Shown: positions 1-8,382 of the stretch, piece by piece
Numbering within the stretch: position 1 is the stretch's first letter
How the letters are laid out: each line of letters begins with the position of its first letter
Source: Shewanella phaeophyticola
GTDB taxonomy: Bacteria; Pseudomonadota; Gammaproteobacteria; Enterobacterales; Shewanellaceae
Reading direction: 5' to 3'
DNA: 64,000 bases
Assembly (NCBI RefSeq): GCF_025398315.1
Contig: NZ_JAODOQ010000001.1
Coordinates: 868,001 to 932,000 of the forward strand
Program-made: the position numbers and the translations under genes
The notes under the pieces: model-generated
What the model was told of the DNA's origin: nothing
Databases searched by the model: none
Seen by the model: the letters and a program-made list of their open reading frames with translations, nothing else

Positions 1-1
1 T

Positions 2-1030
2 GTAGGACAGTTAGCGACGTTACTTGCTCGTTTTCGCCAAGGTGCAGAGGCATTGCCAGATGCTGCTGTCGTGCTCGATTCTGAACTTAACATTTTGTGG
101 TGTAACAAACTGGCTCAACTCGTTTTAGGGTTTGTGTGGCCGCAAGATAGTGGGCAGCGAATTGATAACCTTATTCGACACCCAGACTTTTCTGATTATC
201 TTAAAAGAGCCGATTTTAAAGAACCGCTTGAAATGCCGTCTCCTGTTTCAGATAAGCGCTTACTCGAAATTCGTTTGATGATTTATGGTGATAGGCAATT
301 GTTAATGATTGCCCGTGATATTACTCGTATCCATCAATTAGAGGGGATGCGCAAAGACTTTGTGGCTAACGTATCGCATGAACTTAAAACACCTTTAACT
401 GTGTTACAAGGTTATTTAGAGATTATGCAAAGCATGGAAGAAGACGACTCTCCAAATCAAAAGCCGTTGTCGTTAATGCAACAACAAACCCTCAGAATGC
501 AATCGATGGTAGAGCAACTATTAGCCTTGTCGCGGATTGAAGATGCCGTTGATATTGATTTATCGAAAACCGTCAACATGAAGTTGATGATGGATATCTT
601 AAAAGAAGAAGCTAAAGCCCTTGCTGGTGATGAATATACCTTAGCGTTTAATTGTGAGGCAGGCTTAAATGTCCATGGCAGTGAAATTCAGTTGAGAAGT
701 GCATGTTCTAATTTAATCTCCAATGCACTGCGTTACACCGCTCCTGGCGGGGTGATTACAGTGATGTGGCGAAGTGTTGCGACCGGAGGGTTATTTTCAG
801 TTAAAGATACTGGTGTTGGCATTGCGCCCCAGCATATTAACCGACTAACCGAGCGTTTTTATCGAGTTGACGATGCGCGCTCAAGTAAAACCGGTGGTAC
901 AGGATTAGGATTGGCGATAGCTAAACATGCGCTAAGCCATCATCACAGTGAGCTTAATGTGACCAGTGAGTATGGCAAGGGCAGTACATTCAGCTTTATT
1001 ATTCCGCACCACTTACTTGATAGACAATAG
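2..1030 (+). CDS. phoR: Phosphate regulon sensor kinase PhoR (5' end outside window)
   Basis: The frame is open from base 2, so the gene starts upstream of the window; the TTG at 53 is only an internal codon. The fragment carries a PAS-like segment (begins LPDAAVVLD), then a HisKA box with the phosphorylated His in NVSHELKTP, then a HATPase_c domain with N box NLISNALRY, G1 box DTGVGIA and G2 box GGTGLGLAIAKH. In the family, PhoR is an inner-membrane histidine kinase that phosphorylates PhoB when phosphate is low. The phosphate-binding protein gene with a Pho box just downstream fits this role. The N-terminal membrane segment and phoB are presumably to the left. Confidence 0.93.
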   Translation, partial: VGQLATLLARFRQGAEALPDAAVVLDSELNILWCNKLAQLVLGFVWPQDSGQRIDNLIRHPDFSDYLKRADFKEPLEMPSPVSDKRLLEIRLMIYGDRQLLMIARDITRIHQLEGMRKDFVANVSHELKTPLTVLQGYLEIMQSMEEDDSPNQKPLSLMQQQTLRMQSMVEQLLALSRIEDAVDIDLSKTVNMKLMMDILKEEAKALAGDEYTLAFNCEAGLNVHGSEIQLRSACSNLISNALRYTAPGGVITVMWRSVATGGLFSVKDTGVGIAPQHINRLTERFYRVDDARSSKTGGTGLGLAIAKHALSHHHSELNVTSEYGKGSTFSFIIPHHLLDRQ

Positions 1031-1038
1031 TGATATCT

Positions 1039-1065
1039 AAAAAAAGCAGCTTGGCTGCTTTTTTT
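1039..1065 (+). terminator. Intrinsic terminator after phoR
   Basis: A-tract, GCAGC stem, TTG loop, GCTGC, then a run of seven T. It lies 9 bases past the phoR stop, and the flanking A and T tracts extend the pairing. Confidence 0.85.
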
Positions 1066-1304
1066 ATTTCTGTGTTATTTTAAGTTTGTTTTATTTTTTC
1101 CCAAATAGGCATACCTTAAATTGTCATAAATGGATATTTACTGTCATAAAACACGGCATATTTTAGTCATTATCGAGATAAATAGTGCGTACTGGATAAG
1201 CTTTAAGCTCAAAGGTGTAATATTTTTTTGTTTAAGTTGTTGATTAATATGGTTGTAAGTGTGTTGTTTACTAATGAGACAGTTTTATTGCTGGTGTAAT
1301 ATAA

Positions 1305-1349
1305 CTGTCATGTTCGCGTCATAGACTTGTCATCAATGAGGTCGATACT
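1305..1349 (+). promoter_or_regulatory. Triple Pho box and -10 of the phosphate-binding protein gene
   Basis: Three 7-mers, CTGTCAT (1305), GCGTCAT (1316) and TTGTCAT (1327), repeat with an exact 11-base period, as known for PhoB operators. A possible -10, GATACT (1344-1349), follows 10 bases after the last repeat, where the Pho box replaces the -35. Further TGTCAT-like copies at 1121, 1141 and 1164 are spaced about two helical turns apart and may be weaker upstream sites. The spacing makes PhoB control of the next gene very likely. Confidence 0.85.
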
Positions 1350-1395
1350 GACTACGTTTTAAAAACATTAGTAAGCATAATACTGGAGCAATACA

Positions 1396-2368
1396 ATGAA
1401 ACTGAAAAAACTTGTCGGCGCGATTACCCTAACAGCCGCTGGTGTATTCTCAGCAGCATCTATGGCTGCTATTGACCCAACTTTACCAGTGTACGAAAAA
1501 ACAAGTGGTGTTTCTGGTAACTTGTCTTCTGTTGGTTCAGATACTTTAGCAAACATGATGACGTTATGGGCTGAAGAGTTTAAGCACATCTACCCTAACG
1601 TGAACATCCAAATTCAAGCCGCTGGTTCTTCAACTGCGCCTCCAGCACTTACTGAAGGTACTTCTCAGTTTGACTTCAATGAGCCGCAAAATGAAGCCTA
1701 ACGAAATTGAAGCATTTGAAAAGCATTATGGCTACAAACCAACACCTGTTCGTGTTGCAATCGACGCATTAGCTGTTTTTGTTCATAAAGATAACCCTAT
1801 CGATGGCTTAAGCCTTGAACAAGTTGACGGTATTTTCTCTTCTACACTTAAGTGTGGTGGTGATGATGTTTCACGTTGGGGTGATGTTGGTTTAGACGGT
1901 AACTGGAGTGCGAAAGATGTTCAGTTATACGGTCGTAACTCAGTTTCTGGTACTTATGGATACTTTAAAAAAGTAGCTCTTTGTAAAGGTGATTTCCGCT
2001 CTAACGTTAACGAGCAACCAGGTTCAGCTTCGGTTGTTCAGTCTGTATCACAATCTTTAAATGCTATTGGTTACTCAGGTATTGGTTACAAAACTGCTGG
2101 TGTTAAAGCGGTAGCTATCTCTAAGAAAGGTGATAAGTTTATTGCAGCAAACGCTGAAAATGCAGCTAACGGTACTTACCCATTATCACGTTACCTATAT
2201 GTTTACGTGAACAAGCACCCAAATAAAGATCTAGCGCCTATGGACCGTGAATTTTTACGTTACATTCTTTCTCAGCAAGGTCAGCAGGTTGTGTTAAAAG
2301 ATGGTTATGTTTCACTACCAACGACAGTGGTTAAAAAAGATTTAGAAAAATTAGGCGTTAAACTTTAA
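1396..2368 (+). CDS. PstS-family phosphate-binding protein (one frame break)
   Basis: Periplasmic substrate-binding protein of the PstS family. It has a Sec signal peptide ending near ASMAA and the ligand-loop motifs [20 protein letters not shown] and [16 protein letters not shown] precedes the ATG at a normal distance, and a triple Pho box lies upstream. The frame is lost near 1671-1680. Upstream coding ends in TSQF and downstream coding resumes at MSRKMKP, where the family has TSQFGPMSRKMKP. The expected GGNCC (Gly-Pro) is replaced by GACTTC, one base too long. Removing one base gives 323 residues, normal for the family. Probably functional, with a consensus error. It resembles the extra phosphate-binding protein found next to phoBR in Shewanella rather than the PstS of the pstSCAB operon. 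Confidence 0.85.
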
Positions 2369-2408
2369 CTCTCTAGTTTGTATAAGTTTTGTAAATCGTT
2401 TTCAAATT

Positions 2409-2435
2409 AAAAAGGCCTCTTTTGAGGCCTTTTTT
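2409..2435. terminator. Bidirectional terminator after the phosphate-binding gene
   Basis: AAAAAGGCCTC, TTTT loop, GAGGCCTTTTTT. The A and T tracts on both sides let it act in either direction. Confidence 0.85.
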
Positions 2436-2463
2436 GTGTCTGTTTTATACTGAAAAAAAGACA

Positions 2464-2606
2464 AAAAAAAGCAACCTAACATTGAGGTTGCTGCTATTGC
2501 TAAGGGCAATACTGTTGATAGATTATCTTTACTATCCAATAGGAGAATGATGATGAACAAAAAAACGCTACTAGCTACAAAAAATAAGTAATGCAAATTT
2601 GGTTCA
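2464..2606 (-). ncRNA. Small RNA unit A of a sigma-E-promoter sRNA family
   Basis: Predicted transcript of about 143 nt. It starts about 6 bases below a strong sigma-E-type promoter and ends in a perfect terminator hairpin (GCAACCU, 7-nt loop, AGGUUGC, U8). Toward its middle it carries UUUGUUCAUCAUCAUUCUCC, the segment shared with units B-D. This is followed by hairpins GAUAG/CUAUC and UAUUGC/GCAAUA before the terminator. The opposite strand reads like a translation start (AGGAGA, three ATG codons, AAC AAA AAA), so the RNA would pair perfectly with such an mRNA start. No long protein is plausible here. The assignment as an envelope-stress sRNA is inference from promoter and architecture. I know of no named family for it. 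Confidence 0.68.
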
Positions 2607-2611
2607 TATAT

Positions 2612-2638
2612 TCAGACTAGGGTATTTGAATTAAGTTC
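2612..2638 (-). promoter_or_regulatory. Sigma-E-type promoter of sRNA A
   Basis: On the minus strand: GAACTT (2638-2633), 16-base spacer, TCTGA (2616-2612). This matches the RpoE consensus in both elements and in spacing. The TCTGAATATATG stretch is identical in unit B. Confidence 0.75.
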
Positions 2639-2772
2639 AATATTATTTAAAAAAATATCAGTTATTTTTAAATAAATTTCTTTAGCGTGCTAATTTTGCT
2701 CTATGAATATCATGTTTTATTATACGATGATGTTGAAAAAGGCTAATTTATTCAAATTACTAAGAGGTGTAT

Positions 2773-4559
2773 GTGGCAATTTCGTGGGATGTAAATCAAG
2801 ATTATCATTCGAGCGCTAACACTGACTCATTATGTGTGTATCATCTGGATATTCAGTTAAAAGTTGATTTTGACTCTCAACAATTAACTGGAGAAGTGAG
2901 CTTGTCTTTCACTCGTAAGCAGAAGCAATCGACATTGATACTTGATTGCCGTGACTTGCTCATTGATAGCATTACTGATCTTGAAGGCAAGTTACTGGCA
3001 TACCAATGTCGTGAGGTAAACCCTATTGTTGGGCAGCAATGTCTTATTGAGGTTGGGCTAACAATCACAGATGTAGTGGTTCATTATCGAACATCCTCTT
3101 CAGCTCAAGGCCTGCAATGGTTAACTCCAGAGCAAACATTAGGGAAGCAATGCCCTTATTTATTCAGTCAATCTCAGCCCATTAATGCCCGCAGTTGGCT
3201 ACCGCTGCAAGACAGCCCCAAAGCGCGAGTTACCTTTAATGCAACTGTAAATGTACCACAGGGCTTCCGGGCAGTAATGAGTGCCAGCAATAATCCGCAA
3301 ATGCCTGATGATGGGGTATTTTTGTTTTGTATGGACAAACCTATCCCAACTCATTTACTTGCCATAGCCGTGGGTGATTTAGCTTTTAAGGCAACAGATC
3401 CAAGAAGTGGTATATATACCGAGCCCGCGTTACTTGATGCCGCAGTACGTGAGTTTGAAGATACAGAAGCAATGATCCTGGTGGCTGAGTTTATGCATGG
3501 AGCCGTTACGACATGATTGTGTTGCCACCCAGTTTCCCGTTTGGCGGCATGGAGAACCCCATGCTAGCGTTTATGACACCAACCTTAATTGCAGGGGATA
3601 AAAGTTTAGTGTCGACGGTGGCGCACGAACTCGCACATTCCTGGACAGGTAATCTTGTCAGTAATGCAACTTGGCGAGATTTATGGCTAAACGAAGGGTT
3701 TACCACTTATTTTACCAATCGAATTGTTGAAGCGGTTTACGGTAAAGAACAGGCTGAATTAGAATGGGTGATTGAATATGGCCGACTTGTTGAAGAAATG
3801 CAGTCAATGCCTCTTGCTGAACAAACGTTACCTGCTAATGTGCAAGATCGCGATCCAAACTTAGCCTTTAATCGTTTCACTTACGACAAAGCTTCTATGT
3901 TTGTCCATGAGCTTGAAAGCCGATTAGGGCGAGCTGCCTTTGATATATTTTTACGCCAGTATGTTGAGCACTTTGCATTTAGTGCCATTACAACCGAATC
4001 ATTTGTAAAATATGCTCAGCAAACCTTGTTAGTCGAACATGGGGATAAGCTCAGTGAAAATGAGCTTAATGAATGGATTTATGGACAAGGATTACCTGAT
4101 TGGTTTGTGGCTCCAACCTCCACAAGTTTCGATAAAGTGGATGCTGCCTTGGAAGCATTTATTGGAGGCGCTCCCGCACATACGTTAGCGGTTACGCAAT
4201 GGCGAGTGCATCATTGGCAATATTTTTTAAGCAAGCTTCCTTTAGTTGTCAGTCAATCGATGTTGCTAGATTTAGATGAGGCATTTCAATTAACGGGTCA
4301 TCAAAATGCTGAAATTGCATGTGATTGGTACCGGGTAGCTATCCGCAATCATTTTGATCTGATTTTACCAGCGTTATCAATCTATTTATGCAAAATCGGC
4401 CGAGGGAAATTTGTTAGACCATTGTTTACTGAGCTACAAGTTGCAGGATATAAACAAGAGCTTGTCACGATTTACAATCAAGCCCGTCCCGGTTATCACC
4501 CATCATTACAAGTTAAATTAGATGCATTGTTACGGGTTGAGATTGGGTTAATAGGATAA
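2773..4559 (+). CDS. M1-family aminopeptidase, leukotriene A4 hydrolase-like (one frame break)
   Basis: Zinc metallopeptidase of the M1/LTA4H type, about 597 residues once repaired. Visible motifs are the substrate motif GGMENP, zinc ligands HELAH plus the distal Glu in NEGFTTYF, and the N-terminal QGLQWLTPEQT and PINARSWLPLQD blocks. AAGAGG (2762-2767) favours the GTG at 2773 over the GTG at 2767. The frame is lost near 3488-3500, just before RYDMIVLPPSFPFGG, where relatives read (Y/F)GPYxWGRYD. The Gly-Pro codons look deleted, and GGGGCC appears as GGAGCC (Gly to Ser at 3501-3506). A further Gly-Pro (IGPRSG in relatives) reads TDPRSG at about 3400. All three are expected GGNCC sites. It lies between sRNA units A and B, and its stop is 10 bases from the terminator of B. 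Confidence 0.85.
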
Positions 4560-4568
4560 AAACGAGAT

Positions 4569-4819
4569 AAAAAAATGGCAGCCTATTGGCTGCCAAAATA
4601 ACTCTTTACGGGTTGTTATCAACAGTGCGCTAGCGTGTTAATACTTCCCAATGGGGATGATGAACAATAAACATTAAAAACAGTAGCTGTAACTCAATCC
4701 TAACCTTAGTTGAAGTGAACCGTTGAGTTGCATAAAGTTAAGCTACGGGGGAGAAGCTTACTTATATCAACTCGCACTCACATCAACTGAATATAATCCG
4801 TTACACATTAAGCGTTACA
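4569..4819 (-). ncRNA. Small RNA unit B of the sigma-E-promoter sRNA family
   Basis: Predicted RNA of about 250 nt from the sigma-E-type promoter at 4825-4851 to a terminator hairpin (UGGCAGCC, AAUA, GGCUGCCA, U7). The last 100 nt are closely related to unit C: UUAUUGUUCAUCAUCCCC, a small CCC/GGG hairpin, the conserved ACGCUAGCGCACUG, ACCCGUAAAG, then the terminator. The T-tract exists only on the minus strand, so the hairpin cannot serve the plus-strand aminopeptidase gene that ends 10 bases away. The extra 5' 150 nt is unlike D and may be a leader, or a nearer promoter or a processing site may exist that I do not recognise. Confidence 0.62.
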
Positions 4820-4824
4820 TATAT

Positions 4825-4851
4825 TCAGACTGGGCTTTATTGGAAAAGTTC
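4825..4851 (-). promoter_or_regulatory. Sigma-E-type promoter of sRNA B
   Basis: Minus strand: GTGAACTTTT with GAACTT at 4851-4846, exactly 16 bases, TCTGA at 4829-4825. Near-identical to the promoter of unit A. Confidence 0.75.
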
Positions 4852-5022
4852 ACCGTTGTGATTAAATTTTTTTAAATGATTAAAAAAAACGTTATTTTTG
4901 CTTTGAATTTAATCAATGAATGACGTTTGCTTCGCTTTTTATGCATTACTTTTTTGTGATTTAGCAAAGTTATATGATGATTATTAGATTAAATATTTGG
5001 TCGTTAATACCTGCAGAACTTT

Positions 5023-5302
5023 AGGGGCTGTTGATCTTTTAAGGTTATTTTTGCAGCGAATTGTTGGACATTTGTACAAGGCAGAGGCTTTGAGGTGTAG
5101 TTATTCTACATAAAAAGTCGATAACGCAGTAAAAGTGGCCAACAAACGCTGCCCGAAGGGGTCGGCTAAAAACGTTTTACTCTTTGTTGAATGATTCTTT
5201 GCAAATAAAGAGTTGCTTAGATTGCTAGGCATCAATCCATTCGCCTCGATTAACACGTTTTTAACTCGAACGAAATTCAACCAGCAAAGCTCAACAGGCT
5301 CT
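5023..5302. mobile_element. MITE-like non-coding element, about 280 bp
   Basis: The ends form imperfect terminal inverted repeats: AGGGGCTGTTGATCTTT on the left, and on the right, read in reverse complement, AGAGCCTGTTGAGCTTT (14 of 17 match). Inside lies a second inverted pair, GCAGCGAATTGTTGG and the reverse complement of CCAACAAACGCTGC. There is no transposase and no credible gene, so mobilisation would have to be in trans. No clear target-site duplication is visible. It sits between the promoter of sRNA B and the terminator of sRNA C. From memory, similar sequences recur between genes in Shewanella, but I cannot verify that here. Confidence 0.55.
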
Positions 5303-5333
5303 CGTGTTGATGAGTCATTTTGTGATGAAAAGC

Positions 5334-5543
5334 AAAAAAAAGGGCAACCTAATAGGTTGCCTAAGTCGTTCTTTACGGGATGTGATGAACAGTGCGCTAG
5401 CGTGTTAACACTCCCAAATAGGGATGATGAACAATGAATCTAAAACTGTGTAACAAGAGCAAAGATGGAGATGATATCTTTGTGTCTACAGGTGAATAAC
5501 GTTGGATGAAAACGTTACAATCAACTGTGTCTTTCATGCTACA
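5334..5543 (-). ncRNA. Small RNA unit C of the sigma-E-promoter sRNA family
   Basis: Predicted RNA of about 210 nt ending in GGCAACC, UAUUA, GGUUGCC and a U8 tract. It shares with unit B the block CAUUGUUCAUCAUCCC, a CCC/GGG mini-hairpin, GUGUUAACACGCUAGCGCAC and CCCGUAAAGA. Compared with B and D, the stem bases change on both sides while pairing is kept, which argues for a folded RNA rather than a random repeat. The promoter is the weakest of the four. Confidence 0.62.
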
Positions 5544-5548
5544 TAAAT

Positions 5549-5574
5549 TAAGACTCAGGTTTTTTTAAAAGTTC
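5549..5574 (-). promoter_or_regulatory. Sigma-E-like promoter of sRNA C
   Basis: Minus strand: GTGAACTTTT with GAACTT at 5574-5569, 15 bases, TCTTA at 5553-5549. Spacing is one base short and the -10 differs by one base from TCTGA, so it may be weaker. Confidence 0.5.
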
Positions 5575-5635
5575 ACGCAAATTGAAATTTTTTTAAAAAT
5601 ATAATCGAGTGGAGTAGCAACGCACTTTTAGGCAT

Positions 5636-5740
5636 AAAAAAAGGCAACCAACTGATTGCCTATCGATCGACTTAGCGATCAAGGGGACTGCGCTAGAAGT
5701 CCCAGGGAGATGATGAACAATAAAAGTAATTTCACTGTTA
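5636..5740 (-). ncRNA. Small RNA unit D of the sigma-E-promoter sRNA family
   Basis: The most compact copy, about 105 nt. It has an unpaired 5' segment UUAUUGUUCAUCAUCUCCCU, a perfect hairpin GGGACU (loop UCUAGCGC) AGUCCC, a linker, then a terminator GGCAAUC, AGUU, GGUUGCC, U7. The terminator contains a U-G pair that exists only when the minus strand is transcribed; the plus strand would have an A-C mismatch. This fixes the orientation. Order of parts and size are those of MicA (5' seed, stem-loop, linker, terminator). Confidence 0.7.
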
Positions 5741-5745
5741 TATAT

Positions 5746-5772
5746 TTTGAGTGCTGTTACGTAAAAAAGTTC
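5746..5772 (-). promoter_or_regulatory. Sigma-E-type promoter of sRNA D
   Basis: Minus strand: TTGAACTTTT with GAACTT at 5772-5767, 16 bases, TCAAA at 5750-5746. TCAAA is a known alternative RpoE -10. Confidence 0.7.
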
Positions 5773-5898
5773 AATATTTAGGATCTTTTTATGCATTTAA
5801 TTTAAATTAATTGTTTATTCCTATTAAATTAATAGCTTACTTTTTCATGTTTTCAAGCTGGCTGCATACCTTCACAACCCTAAACCTAAGTGTAAAGA

Positions 5899-6387
5899 CT
5901 AGCAGCCAAGCAGCTTTTCTATGGTAGCGCTCAACTCTTCAGGTTTGGTTGTTGATGCATATCGCTCAATAACATGGCCTTGCTTATCAACTAAAAATTT
6001 AGTGAAGTTCCATTTAATCGATTCGCTGCCTAATAATCCTTTTGCTGATTGCTTAAGGTGTTGGTATAGAGGATGACTATTGGCACCGTTCACTTCAATT
6101 TTGCTAAACAATGGGAAGGTCACACCGAAGTTAAGTTCACAAAATTGGCTGATTTCAGCGTCATCACCTTGTTCTTGCTTACCGAACTGATTGCACGGAA
6201 AGCCTAAAACGACCAAGCCTCGGTCTTTGTATTGTTGGTAAAGAGACTCTAGTGCTTGGTATTGCGGGGTAAATCCACACTTACTGGCAGTGTTAACAAT
6301 CAACATGACCTTACCTTTGAACGTTTCCATGGCAACGTCATTGCCTTTAATATCTTTTACTGTGATTGGATAAATAGCATTGCTCAT
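5899..6387 (-). CDS. Glutathione peroxidase family protein (BtuE type)
   Basis: 162 residues. It has the full catalytic set of the family: Cys in NTASKCGFTPQY, Gln in GFPCNQFGKQE, and Trp in IKWNFTKFLVD. Cytoplasmic or periplasmic thiol peroxidase that reduces hydroperoxides; bacterial members usually use thioredoxin more than glutathione. AAGGAG with 7-base spacing selects the ATG at 6387, not the TTG one codon earlier. Single gene, divergent from mgtE. Confidence 0.88.
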   Translation of the reverse strand: MSNAIYPITVKDIKGNDVAMETFKGKVMLIVNTASKCGFTPQYQALESLYQQYKDRGLVVLGFPCNQFGKQEQGDDAEISQFCELNFGVTFPLFSKIEVNGANSHPLYQHLKQSAKGLLGSESIKWNFTKFLVDKQGHVIERYASTTKPEELSATIEKLLGC

Positions 6388-6539
6388 CAACGAACTCCTT
6401 AGTGTAAAATATTGACTATAATATAGATCTTAATAGTTGGCAATTAAGTTGCGTGCAATTTAATTTATCTATTTGCTTATCAATAACAATTTCAATATAG
6501 TTTGCGCTTATTTGGCTATAGAGAATTAGGGGCGGGCTT

Positions 6540-7934
6540 ATGAATGATTTAAAGAACGAACTTAACTCTGATGAAATCGACTTAAACTCATCCCCACAAG
6601 CTGATGTTAGTCAAGTGGTGCTTCAACTCACTGAAGTTGAAGGAGAAGAGCAGGCCGAAGTGTTTAGCGAAATCCTTATCGATGCTGAACCCGGCACCAT
6701 TGCACTATTACTCGAATCGTTACCACTTGATGAACGTTATGAACGTTGGCAACAAGTTGACGTAGAAGAGCGTGTCGATGTCCTTAACTTAATGCGTGCA
6801 GATCCTCGTTTAGGCATTTTAAAGAAAATGCCCGACGAGGAACTGGATTTACTCTTTTCGCAATTAAGCCCAGAAGATCTCATTGAGTGGAGTGACTCGT
6901 TACCCGACAATATCACCGATCGTGCTTTGGCACAGATGGGTGAGCGTCAACGTAAACACTTTGAGTTATATGATCAATATACTGAAAATGAAATTGGTCG
7001 TTATGCTGATCACCAAATGCTAGCATTGAATCCAACCTCTACGGTGGCGCAAGGGCAGCGATTTTTTAGACGTATCGATTTAGATTGTAATGACCACTTA
7101 TTTTTAGTGGACAACAATGATAAATATTTAGGAACAGTGCGTCGTTACGATGTATTTAAGACTGCCGACATAAGCACTATTTTGCAATCATTAAAGTGGG
7201 ATGACAGCCGTGTTATCTCCGCTGACTCGTCATTGATTGAAGCCGCAGAGGCTATTGAGCACAGTCGTGAACTTGAATTGCCCGTGGTCGATGAAGAGGG
7301 CATTTTGATTGGCCGTATGACACTTCGTACCGCGACGGCCTTAGTGCGTGAACATTATGAAGCGCAGTTAATGGCAACCGCCGGTATGGATGAGCATGAT
7401 GACTTGTTCGCACCGATTATTGTTGGTGCCAAGCGCCGCGCAGTATGGCTAGGAATTAACTTACTCACGGCCTTTTTAGCGTCTGCTACGATTGGTATGT
7501 TTGAAAATGTATTATCTCAAGTGGTTGCGTTGGCGGTGTTGATGCCTATTGTCGCTTCGATGGGTGGTATTGCAGGGAGTCAATCATTAACGTTAATGAT
7601 CCGTGGTATGGCGATGGGTCAAATCACTGCGGGTAACGTTATGTCGCTAATGAAAAACGAACTGGGTATTGGTGCGTTAAATGGCACGTTATGAGCTATA
7701 ATTATCGGGATCATTGCAGGCTGGTGGTTTGGAGATAATGTGATGGGGATTGTGATTGCCTGCGCGATTTTGATCAACATGGCTGTTGCTGCTATTGCAG
7801 GGGTAATGGTGCCGATGATTTTGCAGCGTTTTAATCAGGATGCCGCATTATCGGGTTCTGTGATTTTAACCACGGTTACCGATGTTGTTGGTTTTTTCAC
7901 TTTTTTAGGCTTAGCTTCAATACTTTATCTGTAA
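6540..7934 (+). CDS. mgtE: Magnesium transporter MgtE (in-frame stop at 7692-7694)
   Basis: Inner-membrane Mg2+ channel. It has an acidic MgtE_N domain, a CBS pair (about residues 145-270), then five membrane helices starting near RRAVWLGINLL and containing the family's PIVASMGGIAGSQ. A TGA interrupts the frame after GIGALNGTL; the same frame continues AIIIGIIAGWWFG to the natural stop, for 464 codons in total. Relatives have Trp-Ala here (TGGGCC). The sequence reads TGAGCT, a GGGCC site changed at two bases. I read this as a consensus error like the others in the window; a true nonsense mutation would remove the last three helices and the pore. Confidence 0.88.
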
Positions 7935-7990
7935 AAAGTGTCTTAGGCTTTACACTCAATTAACCATAACATGTGTTTTGATATAAAGAG

Positions 7991-8019
7991 GGTCTTGAAT
8001 TACTCAAGGCCATTTTTTT
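7991..8019 (+). terminator. Terminator after mgtE
   Basis: GGTCTTGA, ATTAC, TCAAGGCC, then a T7 run. The stem includes one G-U pair. Confidence 0.7.
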
Positions 8020-8024
8020 GCAAC

Positions 8025-8055
8025 AAAAAAGCAAGTTGCGAGCAACTTGCTTTTT
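8025..8055. terminator. Bidirectional terminator
   Basis: AAAAAAGCAAGTTGC, GA, GCAACTTGCTTTTT. It probably serves the minus-strand small gene ending at 8082. Confidence 0.75.
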
Positions 8056-8081
8056 AAACTTGATGAGAAAATCCTATTAGT

Positions 8082-8243
8082 TTATTTCCACTTAGCAGGT
8101 GCAAACTCCACTTCAGCGTTATCGTCAAAGTAACGGCGTTTAATATCACGACGACGTTGTTTTACTTTTTTCGATTTTGGTTTTCCCTTGATGTTATCGC
8201 CCCATGGCGCATCATCTTCATCAAATTCAAATGAGTGTGACAT
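8082..8243 (-). CDS. Small conserved-looking basic/acidic protein, 53 aa
   Basis: Short frame from ATG at 8243 to TAA at 8082. It starts MSHSFEFDEDDAPWGDN, is followed by a very basic KPKSKKVKQRRRDIKRR segment, and ends FAPAKWK. The patterned charge and the terminator placed directly behind it support a real gene. A perfect inverted repeat TGTACC-N6-GGTACA (8263-8280) lies just upstream and could be an operator. I recall small proteins of this type in Shewanella, but no function is known to me. Confidence 0.6.
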   Translation of the reverse strand: MSHSFEFDEDDAPWGDNIKGKPKSKKVKQRRRDIKRRYFDDNAEVEFAPAKWK

Positions 8244-8262
8244 TTTCAACATTCCAGATAAC

Positions 8263-8280
8263 TGTACCGCTGTTGGTACA
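8263..8280. promoter_or_regulatory. Inverted repeat upstream of the 53-aa gene
   Basis: TGTACC, 6-base centre, GGTACA, 19 bases before the start codon. It could be an operator or a 5' leader hairpin. Confidence 0.35.
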
Positions 8281-8382
8281 ACTTCTTTTTACCTAAAGTT
8301 AATAATAAGCTAAAGCAAAATATTTCATATTTGACGGTAAAAATTATTGCACGTTGTAATGACATTGATATGACAGCTCAAT

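Noticed and set aside
2550..2591. 14-codon plus-strand mini-gene beginning ATG ATG ATG AAC opposite sRNA A
   Set aside because: Too short and not conserved in the other three units. More likely it reflects complementarity to target starts, though a remnant of a duplicated gene start is possible.
2402..2596. 64-aa membrane-like frame on the minus strand over sRNA A
   Set aside because: It starts at TTG without a ribosome binding site, runs through two terminator hairpins, and its hydrophobicity comes from A/T tracts.
5213..5437. 74-aa frame across the MITE end and sRNA C
   Set aside because: It crosses an inverted repeat and a terminator, and has no recognisable protein motif.
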